Shown here: positions 43,659-52,293 of the stretch, piece after piece
How the letters are laid out: every line of letters starts with the position of its first letter
Position numbering within the stretch: position 1 is the first letter of the stretch
Assembly: GCF_003815715.1 (NCBI RefSeq)
Contig: NZ_CP033922.1
Coordinates: 3,148,001-3,212,000, forward strand
From: Chryseobacterium sp. G0162
GTDB taxonomy: Bacteria > Bacteroidota > Bacteroidia > Flavobacteriales > Weeksellaceae
DNA length: 64,000 nucleotides
Reading direction: 5' to 3'
Program-made: the position numbers and the translations under genes
Notes under the pieces: model-generated
The model's database searches: none
What the model was told of the DNA's origin: nothing
Seen by the model: only the letters and a program-made list of their open reading frames with translations

Positions 43659-43916
43659 ATGAACGAGTATAAAACTGATGAAATCAAAAGAATGGTCTCA
43701 GAAAAAATAAAAGAAATAAAAGGTGAAACTCCATATTCTAAGGTTTCTGAAAGATGTAATGTTACTGCTGCAAGGATTAGTGATGTTGCTAATAACAAAA
43801 TCGATTGCCAACTCAGTACTTTCATTGAAATTGCAACTGGATTAAGAATACATCCAAAAGAATTATTTGATATTATTTTTGATTTTGAAGAATACTATTC
43901 TGAATTAGATAAATAA
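43659..43916 (+). CDS. XRE/Cro-like helix-turn-helix regulator
   Basis: An 85-residue protein. VSEKIKEIKGETPYSKVSERCNVTAARISDVANNKIDCQLSTFIEIATGLRIHPKEL follows the XRE helix-turn-helix layout (helix 2 YSKVSERCNV, recognition helix TAARISDVANN, then TFIEIATGLRIHPKELFDI). It is preceded by two palindromes and followed by a terminator, so it is a single-gene unit. Plausible role: control of the nearby endonuclease or an accessory element. A decayed relative of its C-terminus lies at 45050. Confidence 0.88.
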   Translation: MNEYKTDEIKRMVSEKIKEIKGETPYSKVSERCNVTAARISDVANNKIDCQLSTFIEIATGLRIHPKELFDIIFDFEEYYSELDK

Positions 43917-43923
43917 AATAAGC

Positions 43924-43957
43924 TCCGGAGTATGAAGACTTCGGAGATTATTTTTTA
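43924..43957 (+). terminator. intrinsic terminator of the XRE-like gene
   Basis: CTCCGGAGT and ACTTCGGAG form a 9-bp stem (one G-U) around ATGAAG, followed by ATTATTTTTT. A closely similar stem follows the XRE remnant at 45162. Confidence 0.85.
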
Positions 43958-43982
43958 ATAGATTGGTTTTATTTTATTGACA

Positions 43983-44012
43983 AGATCAGGGGGACTTTGT
44001 GGAGCTTGGGAA
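43983..44012. repeat. palindromic repeat element, copy 2 (degenerate)
   Basis: AGATCAGGGGGACTTTGTGG and the following AGCTTGGGAA match the element copies at 40461 and 45014 with several substitutions. It lies between the XRE terminator and the 3' end of the Mrr-type endonuclease gene. Confidence 0.4.
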
Positions 44013-44040
44013 TAGAGGCATTTGTGGTAAGTTTAATCTT

Positions 44041-44925
44041 TTAAAGACTATTCATAGGATTCTCCCAATTGTAACTATGTAGCTTGTTTTTTAAAGCTGA
44101 TTCAAGTTTATTTCTAATATTTTCTTTGTCAATTTTAGATTCAGTAGTTAACTTTAAAATATCATAAAATCTTTTAGAGTTTATAAGTTCAATAGGTAGA
44201 CCTCTATCATGTGACTTTTTAATGGTTTTATTTGCTCCGCTTTGAAAATCTGATGTAGTAATAAAAATACCTTTTGGTATACCAGAAAGAAAAAGAGCAC
44301 CTGTTAACTCTCTTATTTGATCAACCTTTATTTTATTCTTGTATCTTTTAACTTGGACACCAATTTGTTTTCCTTCCTTTTCTAGGATAACATCAATTCC
44401 TCCATCATTTGAATAACCTGTCACGATAGTCTCATATCCAAGATTCTTAAAAACCTGTCCTGTAACATCTTCAAATAACTTTGGATGTAAACTAAATCTT
44501 GCTTCATATTTAGCTAGAAGATATTTTGAAATTTCATTGATTGGAGCGTCAACATTATGCAAATCTAATTTTTTCAATAGACCTGCAGTACCATAGAAAA
44601 ATTGCCATAACTGTGATACTTTAGCACTAACTGTCACATCTTTTATTATTCTCCACCAACCACATTTATTACAGTGATGAAAAAATACTTCACAGGAATA
44701 TCTAGAAAGATCAAGCTCCCACATTTCTTCATCCATTCCTTCTTCATAACACCAGCTCTTTCCCAATTGATGAAAGTTATAAATTTCTTTTAAATCTACA
44801 TCCCAATAATCATCTATTGAAAACACTTCTAATTTGTTTCGACAAAAGATACATTCTTGCATATGGGGGTTGTCATCACCAACTTTTAATGGGCTATCAA
44901 AATGATCATATTCGAAGATTGACAT
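44041..44925 (-). CDS. Mrr-type restriction endonuclease with N-terminal zinc ribbon
   Basis: A 294-residue protein. The N-terminal half carries CxxC pairs at Cys25/Cys28 (ECIFCRNK) and Cys85/Cys88 (HCNKC), consistent with a zinc ribbon. The C-terminal half (about 148-260) is an Mrr_cat PD-(D/E)xK domain: FEDVTGQVFKNLGYETIVTG, Asp178 in NDGGIDVIL, and the QVK motif (Gln191, Lys193), then LTGALFLSGIPKGIFITTSDF. This would make it a DNA endonuclease, possibly acting on modified DNA. It belongs to the accessory region and is likely a defence gene. Confidence 0.88.
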   Translation of the reverse strand: MSIFEYDHFDSPLKVGDDNPHMQECIFCRNKLEVFSIDDYWDVDLKEIYNFHQLGKSWCYEEGMDEEMWELDLSRYSCEVFFHHCNKCGWWRIIKDVTVSAKVSQLWQFFYGTAGLLKKLDLHNVDAPINEISKYLLAKYEARFSLHPKLFEDVTGQVFKNLGYETIVTGYSNDGGIDVILEKEGKQIGVQVKRYKNKIKVDQIRELTGALFLSGIPKGIFITTSDFQSGANKTIKKSHDRGLPIELINSKRFYDILKLTTESKIDKENIRNKLESALKNKLHSYNWENPMNSL

Positions 44926-44970
44926 AATTATAAATATTAGGAAGTATAAATTTACGGATTATTAAAAAGT

Positions 44971-44996
44971 AAACCACTCAATATGTAAAGTGGTTT
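44971..44996. other. hairpin upstream of the Mrr-type gene
   Basis: AAACCACT and AGTGGTTT form an 8-bp stem around a 10-nt loop. On the minus strand it is followed by ACTTTTTAAT and could act as a terminator protecting the Mrr gene from read-through. Confidence 0.45.
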
Positions 44997-45013
44997 AGGC
45001 GATTTATTTTAAT

Positions 45014-45052
45014 TGCGCAAAGTCGGGAGACTTTGCGCAGCGGGGAAACTTT
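45014..45052. repeat. palindromic repeat element, copy 3 (best preserved)
   Basis: TGCGCAAAGTC-GGGA-GACTTTGCGCA is a perfect 11-bp inverted repeat with a 4-nt loop, followed by GCGGGGAAACTTTG. It directly abuts the first in-frame codon of the XRE remnant at 45050, as if it had replaced the front of that gene. Confidence 0.65.
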
Positions 45053-45139
45053 GCATTTACTACATTAATTGATTTGGCCAGAGGTCTAAATGTATCACCT
45101 AAAGACTTATTGGATTTTAAAATAGATGAGAAATCCTAG
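45050..45139 (+). pseudogene. C-terminal remnant of an XRE-like regulator
   Basis: Codons 45050-45139 read FAFTTLIDLARGLNVSPKDL then LDFKIDEKS and a stop. This matches the C-terminal part of XRE regulators and resembles TFIEIATGLRIHPKELFDI of the intact gene at 43659. The DNA-binding part is missing, and the palindromic element lies where it should be. Confidence 0.6.
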
Positions 45140-45161
45140 ATTTGTCCTTAACAAAAAAAAT

Positions 45162-45205
45162 AAAAACTAAGCTCCGAAGTCTTCAGGCATCGGAGCTTAG
45201 TTTTT
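45162..45205. terminator. strong hairpin terminator after the XRE remnant
   Basis: AAAAACTAAGCTCCGA and TCGGAGCTTAGTTTTT form a perfect 16-bp stem around a 12-nt loop, with T-runs on both strands. The GCTCCGAAGTC core is shared with the terminator of the intact XRE gene. No other gene was seen in 44926-45331. Confidence 0.85.
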
Positions 45206-45331
45206 AAGGATTATTTTTATTGGTTCAGAATTGGAGTAGAGTTCTGAGGTTCTTAATGGATAAAAAATAAAGTACTCTGAACGAGAGGGACTATAATTAT
45301 TAAAATTTAAAATACAAATATTATATTTGCA

Positions 45332-46318
45332 TTAGTTGGAAAGTGGTATTTTTTTTCTCCATTTTTGCATTACTTCCCCCCAATGCGATTCCTTCATTTT
45401 TTCAGGTCTTTTTTTCCAATAAATATCAGATTTTAGGTCTAACAGGGCTCGGATAATACCTATTTGAAACATTCTACCCTCTGTCATAATTTCTTCTTCT
45501 ACTTTTGGTAAGATATCAATCGTTTCAACTCTATATCTTTCAATTTCTTCCAAACTAATTCCTAATTTTTTAAGCTCTTCTAATAAATCACTGGTATCAA
45601 TTTTTTTTCTATCAGGAAAATTAAAGTCTAAATAGGCTTGGAGTGAGTCCAAATTTAAATCACTTTTAATATCAAAGAAATCACTACCTTCTTTATCACT
45701 TTTTATTAAAGAAGATTTAAAGTTTTCTTTATTATTCTTTAATTCTTGAAATTGTGCATCTGCAATTTCTAATAAAGCACTTAACTGATATAACTTTCTT
45801 CTAAATTCCTTTGGAATATCGTCTTGCTTTTTATAAGCTAATTTGTGTTCAATATCAGCCCAACTATGCATCAATATTGTTCGTACTTGAATTTCTGCTT
45901 TTAAATGCTCAAGTCCTCTATAATTTGGTGCTTTTAACCAATCTTTTTTTATTTTTACAATATAGTGATTAGATCTATAGCCAAATCTATCAGCTTCCAT
46001 GTTGGCAGATTTATCTATTGATTCGATAACTTCGAATTCATCATTAATGATAGTTGCTATTTTATCTAGATCTAATGGGTAATAACATATGATTCTTACG
46101 CCACAAAAATCTTCAATTTGCTCTATAGGATTTTCATATCCTTTTCTATCAATTTTTTCAATATATGACTCCAGTTCTTTTATTCGGGATGAAATTGAAT
46201 GAAAAGAAATATTATTTTCTCCAAAGAATGTTTTTAAAGCTTGTTTAATATTATCAGCTAAATTTTCATACTGAGATTTATTTTCGCTATAGTGTTTCTC
46301 AATGTCTTCTTTGTTCAT
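45332..46318 (-). CDS. RelA/SpoT nucleotidyltransferase-domain protein (small alarmone synthetase-like)
   Basis: ATG 46318 (MNKEDIEKHYSENKSQYENL) is preferred; the frame is open to 46372. The 328-residue protein has the synthetase motifs SRIKELESYIEKI, EDFCGVRIICYY (ED at 69-70), RFGYRSNHYIVKI (111-123), and EIQVRTILMHSWADIEHKLAYK (142-163), which bind ATP and GTP/GDP and transfer pyrophosphate. There is no HD hydrolase, TGS or ACT domain. The C-terminal ~150 residues are unassigned. In this setting it may be a toxic alarmone synthetase (toxSAS/CapRel-like) rather than a housekeeping one. Confidence 0.88.
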   Translation of the reverse strand: MNKEDIEKHYSENKSQYENLADNIKQALKTFFGENNISFHSISSRIKELESYIEKIDRKGYENPIEQIEDFCGVRIICYYPLDLDKIATIINDEFEVIESIDKSANMEADRFGYRSNHYIVKIKKDWLKAPNYRGLEHLKAEIQVRTILMHSWADIEHKLAYKKQDDIPKEFRRKLYQLSALLEIADAQFQELKNNKENFKSSLIKSDKEGSDFFDIKSDLNLDSLQAYLDFNFPDRKKIDTSDLLEELKKLGISLEEIERYRVETIDILPKVEEEIMTEGRMFQIGIIRALLDLKSDIYWKKRPEKMKESHWGEVMQKWRKKIPLSN

Positions 46319-46420
46319 GGCGTTTTTATGAGTTGTATAATTTAAAATTACAGTAAAAATATAACTTCTCAAATTATTGATATCAATAATTTTGGCTAAA
46401 TTAAAACATCAAAATATCGC

Positions 46421-46530
46421 TTCCTTACGGGAAATCATATTCTGTACAAAAAAAACCGCTCCACAAAAGCAGAACGGTTAGTATAAATTGCCTCAGCGAC
46501 ACACTGTTACATCATTCCTGGCATTCCACT
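46421..46530 (-). pseudogene. remnant of the groEL 3' end plus terminator, copy C
   Basis: On the minus strand it ends a gene with SGMPGMM and a stop, then the groEL downstream sequence, a terminator (46451-46479) and TTTCCCGTAAGG. This aligns with 49458-49570 (true groEL end). It lies between the repeat-protein gene and the RelA/SpoT gene, and is the most degraded of the copies. Confidence 0.75.
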
Positions 46531-46573
46531 AGTTTTATGTTATTTACTTTAGTTATAAAAAAGATCGGTTTTG

Positions 46574-46975
46574 TCAATTAATTTTTCTCCCATAAACGGT
46601 GATTTTTATATTTGGAATAATATGTAAAATAATGCCTTTACCCAAACTTATACTAAAACTGGATTGTTTTGTAATTTTACCGTTAGCATCATAAAATGTT
46701 CCAGTTGAAGAGTATGCTATTTTACCATTGTCATGATAAGCAGTTCCAGTTGGAGAGTATGCTATTTTGCCATTATCATGATAAGCAGTTCCGGTTGAAG
46801 AGTATGCTATTTTACCATTGTCATGATAAGCGGTTCCAGTTGAGGAGTATGCTATTTTACCATTGTCATGATAAGCAGTTCCAGTTGAAGAGTATGCTAT
46901 TTTGCCATTGGCATGATAAGCAGTTCCTGAGTCTGACCATTTAATTTTTTTATTTTCATGATATGTTGTTGACAT
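46574..46975 (-). CDS. short MORN-like tandem-repeat protein
   Basis: A 133-residue protein built of about six 15-residue repeats of the type GTAYHDNGKIAYSST, encoded by 45-bp DNA repeats. The pattern resembles MORN/toxin_YwqK-type repeats (Y-x-N-G-K). The ends are a short N-terminal cap and a C-terminal hydrophobic strand region (ISLGKGIILHIIPNIKITVYG). It has no signal peptide. Repeat number could change by slippage. It sits between two groEL 3' remnants. Confidence 0.75.
   Translation of the reverse strand: MSTTYHENKKIKWSDSGTAYHANGKIAYSSTGTAYHDNGKIAYSSTGTAYHDNGKIAYSSTGTAYHDNGKIAYSPTGTAYHDNGKIAYSSTGTFYDANGKITKQSSFSISLGKGIILHIIPNIKITVYGRKIN
46694..46923. repeat. 45-bp in-frame tandem repeats
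   Basis: About five near-identical 45-bp units containing GAGTATGCTATTTTRCCATT and TCATGATAAGCAGTTCC. They encode the 15-residue repeats of the overlapping protein; units differ by a few bases. Confidence 0.9.
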
Positions 46976-47060
46976 AATTTTTTTTGTTTTAATTTTTAGT
47001 TTTGTAAGTAATAATTAATGTTCTAGAACTTTTGAACTAAATTAAAATTTTAGATTGTTA

Positions 47061-47251
47061 TCTCCTTACGGAAAACCATAAAAACAAAAAAAACCGCCCT
47101 ATAAAAATAGAGCAGTTAGTATATTAAATTGTCTCAACGGCACGTTGTTACATCATTCCTGGCATTCCACTACCCATTGGCATTGCTGGTTAAGCGCTCT
47201 TCACTTCAGTGCTCTACATTCAGAAGCATTCCGGATACAGAAGCTGCGTTG
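47061..47251 (-). pseudogene. remnant of the groEL 3' end plus terminator, copy B
   Basis: Minus strand, from 47251: codons for [10 protein letters not shown] match groEL, then deletions and a GAA to TAA change break the frame, then MPMGSGMPGMM and stop, followed by a groEL-like trailer, terminator (47088-47117) and TTTTCCGTAAGG. It aligns over about 190 bp with 49458-49650. The rest of 46976-47449 shows no full gene; 47342-47437 has a codon-like fragment that cannot be named. Confidence 0.85.
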
Positions 47252-47449
47252 TGTATGAGGTTCCTAAGTTTGGATTACTTGGCTTTATTGATGTAAGTTT
47301 AGCACCTTTATTAAGTGAGATAATTTATGATTAAATAAATTCTAATTTCGTTCCATTATCCGATACCAATTTTTTTCTAGTTTCCAATTATGTTCAAGTT
47401 TTTTGTACTTATTCAGTTATTTCGCCCAATCCCTGTTAATTCTAGTTTT

Positions 47450-49327
47450 TTATATATTGAATTCAAAGTTATGAGGTATTGTAGATTCCGAAAAGTATAT
47501 TTCTTGATGAATACTTGTTAAAGATTTATTTATTTTTATTTTACATACAAATCTTTTATCATCTTCAATTTTCAAGTCTACAACTTCAATAATCTGACTG
47601 AATAGGTTGTAATCAATCTTAGAATTAATTTTTAAACCAGTAATATCTGTTATATCGCCTTTTGATATCGCTCTTTGTACTGTTTGTAACCATTCTACAA
47701 TTTGAAATTTAAGATGTTTGCTTAAATCAACTTTAATTTGAGGAACTGAAGATTTCAATATTGAAATAAGTTCTCCATAGTTTTCTTCTAGCTTATTGGA
47801 ATCTGTCGAAGATAAAATATAATCACGTTCAGTATGAAAAGAAGTATTTTTATCTTTGTCTGTAAAGTTCAAATAATCTATTTCTGTTTGAGTGTAATAA
47901 TGCTCAATTTCTCCTTTTGGAAATATAAATATGCTTGCAGCTTTAAAGGCTTCTAGTAAATGTGTAAATCTTGCAAGAATGTAATGTATTTCTCCTTGAT
48001 GTTTTGATGATAATTGTACTAATATTTTATCTTTAAACTTTACTAGAGCAATCAACATTGAAGTAATAACAGAATTTCTTTTGTCGGAAGTTCCAATTAT
48101 TGGTTTTAAGTAGTCAATTATATGATTAATATCCTTATCCAAAACTGTTTTAGTAATTAATTCATCAGCTATGGATTTTAATTTTTGATCTAATTCACCA
48201 ATTAGTCGCGACAAATCAGTTCCTAAACCATTATTTTGAATATATTTTGTACAATTTTCATCTTGTTGTGCAACTTCTCTTAATTTACCTTTAAATAAAG
48301 CATCTAAATCTGCTATTATTTTTGCTTTGATATTTAGTGTTTTACAAAGTCTAAAGAAAACTGCTAATTCATCTTTTCCTCCAACATCAATAACGCTAGA
48401 ACCTGAAGCACTAATGTTATAATCTAATTTATCAAAAAGTAAAGTAATTATTTGCTGATCAGTATACCCTTCAACAAAAACTGGATTTGGTGAAAAGAAA
48501 AATTGTTTATGATGAGTGTTGAATCGAGGTAAAAATTTTCTTAGTATATATTCATCTTGTGCTTCTAAATTGTCCACATAGTTTGGTGGTTCATTATAAT
48601 GACAAACAAGAATGCTTTTTAAATCATCAAGACTTCGTAAGTCTAATAAGTATGGTGAATGTGTAATAATGAAAAATAATTTTTTGGTAGAGTCAACCTT
48701 TGGGTCGCCAGCAAATCTTCGTATTTCACTTAGTAAGAATGATTGAAATTGAGGATGTAAATGTAATTCTGGTTCATCAAAAATTAAGCAATTTTTACTA
48801 TCATCATACAAAAATGTAAGAAGTGTCAACAATTCTTTTAAACCGTGGCACTCCTTCTCTTTTAAACCGTATTCTTCACCTCCTGAATTATTTTGAATTT
48901 TTGGTTTAAGATAGCCACCTTCTTCAACTAAACGAATTGTTTTATTAAATATATCAGATAGTAAAGCTTCGATTTTTACTCTTATATCGAGTCTTTCTTT
49001 TAGTATAATAAAAGCAGATGATGATAATCCAAATTCTTCGCCATATGCCTTTAAACGATTAAAATCTGAAATATTAAAGCCAGAATCTATTCTACTAATT
49101 CCAAAGTAGTCATAATTTCGCTTCTCAAGTCCACTTAGCCTTTCAGCATTTAAAAGTCTTGGATTATAGCCATTTAGTTGAATCTGACTTTTAAGTTGAT
49201 CCGCAAAAAGTGATTTTCCAGTTCCATTTGGTCCGACTATTAAGTTAATTTCTCCCCAATCATTTTTAGTAAATGTTTTTGATGTCCAAAGATCAGGTAA
49301 ATTAATATTTATTGGTATTTTTATCAT
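47450..49327 (-). CDS. OLD-family-like ATPase with TOPRIM nuclease domain
   Basis: ATG 49327 is selected because a consensus -7 box lies just upstream of it, inside the longer open frame to 49387. The 625-residue protein has Walker A GPNGTGKS (32-39), Walker B CLIFDEPELHLHP (180-192), H-loop His223 (THSPYLLDL), then a TOPRIM domain with Glu286 (FVEGYTD) and Asp340/Asp342 (IIADLDAL). This is the OLD/GajA architecture: an ABC-type ATPase joined to a nicking or cleaving nuclease, usually in phage defence. No helicase partner is next to it. Confidence 0.88.
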   Translation of the reverse strand: MIKIPININLPDLWTSKTFTKNDWGEINLIVGPNGTGKSLFADQLKSQIQLNGYNPRLLNAERLSGLEKRNYDYFGISRIDSGFNISDFNRLKAYGEEFGLSSSAFIILKERLDIRVKIEALLSDIFNKTIRLVEEGGYLKPKIQNNSGGEEYGLKEKECHGLKELLTLLTFLYDDSKNCLIFDEPELHLHPQFQSFLLSEIRRFAGDPKVDSTKKLFFIITHSPYLLDLRSLDDLKSILVCHYNEPPNYVDNLEAQDEYILRKFLPRFNTHHKQFFFSPNPVFVEGYTDQQIITLLFDKLDYNISASGSSVIDVGGKDELAVFFRLCKTLNIKAKIIADLDALFKGKLREVAQQDENCTKYIQNNGLGTDLSRLIGELDQKLKSIADELITKTVLDKDINHIIDYLKPIIGTSDKRNSVITSMLIALVKFKDKILVQLSSKHQGEIHYILARFTHLLEAFKAASIFIFPKGEIEHYYTQTEIDYLNFTDKDKNTSFHTERDYILSSTDSNKLEENYGELISILKSSVPQIKVDLSKHLKFQIVEWLQTVQRAISKGDITDITGLKINSKIDYNLFSQIIEVVDLKIEDDKRFVCKIKINKSLTSIHQEIYFSESTIPHNFEFNI

Positions 49328-49359
49328 TCCTAGTCTATATTTAAATTGCAGGTAATATT

Positions 49360-49387
49360 CAAATTTACGCGTTGTGTTAATGTACAA
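49360..49387 (-). promoter_or_regulatory. candidate promoter of the OLD-like gene
   Basis: On the minus strand TTG (49385-49387), a 17-bp spacer and a perfect -7 box TAAATTTG (49360-49367) lie 33 bp before the ATG at 49327. This argues against translation from further upstream. Confidence 0.6.
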
Positions 49388-49483
49388 TTACGCTAATGTT
49401 GTTTTGATTTTAGTTACTTATTTATCAATCGTCAATTTAAAAATTAAATATATTATTTCCTTACGGAAAACCATAAAAACAAA

Positions 49484-49512
49484 AAACCGTCCCACAAAAA
49501 GCAGAACGGTTT
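49484..49512 (-). terminator. groEL terminator
   Basis: Minus strand: AAACCGTTCT pairs with GGGACGGTTT (U-G wobbles) around a loop and is followed by a T-run. Degraded copies follow the two groEL remnants. Confidence 0.8.
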
Positions 49513-49541
49513 ATATATTAAATTTGTCTTAGCTTACACTA

Positions 49542-51206
<1,665 letters not shown>

Positions 51207-51235
51207 TTAGCAATTCGCGTGTTTAATTTTATTTT

Positions 51236-51592
51236 TTAATTTCCATTGAGCCTGTTCCATAGAGCGACAAGCTTCTTTTTGAGTATTGTTAACTCTTCCA
51301 AAAGATTTTGATAATCATTTTCATGAATGTATTCTAAGTCTTTTGCAAGAATTAATTGGTTTTCAGCTTCATTGGATGATCCCAGAGCAATATTGATGAA
51401 GTTGGCAAATTCTTTATCTGAATTTCTGCCGCTTCCTTCTGAAATATTATATCCAATAGATGCAAATGATCTTCTGATCTGAGAGGTCAGTCCAAAAATT
51501 TCTTCTTTCGGAAAGTTTTTGGTTGAAGTGTAGATTTTTAAAGTCAATTGATGGCTCAATTGCCAAACTTCAAATTTTTTAAAATCTCTCAT
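51236..51592 (-). CDS. four-helix-bundle protein (S23/23S rRNA intervening-sequence type) inserted between groES and groEL
   Basis: ATG 51592 (MRDFKKFEVWQLSHQLTLKIY) fits the family; a TTG lies one codon upstream. The 118-residue protein shows the four-helix-bundle family pattern FEVWQLSHQLTLKIYTSTKNFPKEEIFGLTSQIRRSFASIGYNISEGSGRNSDKEFANFINIALGSSNEAENQL with conserved IREG-like NISEGSGR. Members are encoded in 23S rRNA intervening sequences or stand alone; function unclear. Here it breaks up the groESL operon and is bracketed by inverted repeats, as if inserted. Confidence 0.93.
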   Translation of the reverse strand: MRDFKKFEVWQLSHQLTLKIYTSTKNFPKEEIFGLTSQIRRSFASIGYNISEGSGRNSDKEFANFINIALGSSNEAENQLILAKDLEYIHENDYQNLLEELTILKKKLVALWNRLNGN

Positions 51593-51630
51593 CAATTAAT
51601 TTCTATGTAGAAAGAAGCCATTTGCAAGAA

Positions 51631-51646
51631 GCCAATAGCCAGCAGC
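51631..51646. repeat. inverted repeat flanking the four-helix-bundle gene, groES side
   Basis: GCCAATAGCCAGCAGC ends exactly before the groES stop codon and pairs with 51190-51205 in reverse orientation with one mismatch. Confidence 0.65.
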
Positions 51647-51925
51647 TTACCCTATAATTCCTAATAAGTCAGCTTCTTTTACAATTAAGTAATCTTTACC
51701 TTCTAACTTCAATTCAGAACCTGAATATTTTCCATAAAGAACTTTGTCACCTACCTGAACCGTTGTAGGTTCATCTTTTTTACCAGGTCCTACTGCCACT
51801 ACAGTACCTTCTTGCGGCTTTTCCTTTGCAGTATCCGGGATAATAATACCTGAAGCTGTTTTAGTTTCTGCTGCGATTGGCTCTACCAGAACTCTGTCTG
51901 CCAATGGTTTAAAGTTTACTGACAT
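51647..51925 (-). CDS. groES: co-chaperonin GroES (10 kDa chaperonin)
   Basis: A complete 92-residue Gro[46 protein letters not shown] contains the mobile loop (around [12 protein letters not shown]), then [34 protein letters not shown]. It caps the GroEL ring. It is the first gene of the groES-[S23]-groEL unit. Two TGGCAGA direct repeats 31 bp apart lie upstream and may be regulatory. Confidence 0.99.
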   Translation of the reverse strand: MSVNFKPLADRVLVEPIAAETKTASGIIIPDTAKEKPQEGTVVAVGPGKKDEPTTVQVGDKVLYGKYSGSELKLEGKDYLIVKEADLLGIIG

Positions 51926-51998
51926 AATATATTTATTTTTTAATTATTTCTGTGTTGTAATTCTCTAAATGTATGCCATGAGACGGTGACGGCTGAAA

Positions 51999-52036
51999 TG
52001 GCAGACTTTTATGACGGAATGTGAAAATTTGGCAGA
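51999..52036. promoter_or_regulatory. TGGCAGA direct repeats upstream of groES
   Basis: TGGCAGA at 51999-52005 and 52030-52036 are 31 bp apart (three helical turns), 75 to 110 bp upstream of the groES start. They may be binding sites for a heat-shock or other regulator. No CIRCE element was seen. Confidence 0.35.
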
Positions 52037-52051
52037 AAAATAAAAAACAGA

Positions 52052-52073
52052 AAGCCGGAAAATTCCGGCTTTT
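52052..52073. terminator. perfect hairpin terminator after mini-peptide gene 1
   Basis: AAAGCCGGAA and TTCCGGCTTT form a perfect 10-bp stem around a 2-nt loop, with A- and T-rich flanks on both sides. It separates the peptide cluster from the groES promoter region. Confidence 0.9.
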
Positions 52074-52106
52074 ATTTTAGGTGTTTAATTTTTATGGAAC
52101 CTGTTT

Positions 52107-52241
52107 TTATGGACAATATTGTCCCGGTCCGATCCATAAGATACATTGTCCTTTGTAATTGTACTCACAGCAAAAGCGTCCTGCCGCACCGCCGTTGATT
52201 GATTTCTGAGCATCTCTGCTTAGTAATTTGGCATTTTTCAT
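52107..52241 (-). CDS. GG-leader mini-peptide 1 (cysteine-containing, bacteriocin/RiPP-like)
   Basis: A 44-residue peptide read from the ATG at 52241: leader MKNAKLLSRDAQKSINGG, then AAGRFCCEYNYKGQC and ILWIGPGQYCP. The leader ends in GG (residues 17-18), as in peptides matured by C39 peptidases on export. The core has CC-x7-C-x9-C and ends WIGPGQYCP. Two paralogues follow upstream with the same cysteine spacing. Four cysteines could form two disulfides or be modified. No dedicated exporter or modifying enzyme is next to the cluster. Peptide function is inferred, its reality is supported by strong conservation of three copies and by its own terminator. Confidence 0.88.
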   Translation of the reverse strand: MKNAKLLSRDAQKSINGGAAGRFCCEYNYKGQCILWIGPGQYCP

Positions 52242-52267
52242 AGTTAATAATATTTAATTTGTATACT

Positions 52268-52293
52268 TCCTGAGCGTTTAAAGTCAATCAGGA
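52268..52293. promoter_or_regulatory. shared upstream element of mini-peptide gene 1
   Basis: Minus strand TCCTGATTGAC-TTTAAACG-CTCAGGA: ends TCCTGA/TCAGGA are an inverted repeat. Mini-peptide gene 3 carries nearly the same segment at 52930-52953, at almost the same distance from its ATG. Confidence 0.5.

Noticed and set aside
43659..44925. Toxin-antitoxin pair of XRE regulator with the Mrr-type gene
   Set aside because: The genes are convergent, separated by a terminator, and the Mrr protein has a nuclease domain with zinc ribbon; not the layout of a TA pair.
46694..46923. Regular 45-bp repeats considered as a CRISPR array
   Set aside because: Units are contiguous without spacers and keep an open frame with a 15-residue protein repeat.
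47342..47437. Codon-like fragment downstream of the OLD-like gene (NWKLEKNWYRIMERN)
   Set aside because: It has an internal stop and no family that I can name; too short to list as a gene remnant with confidence.
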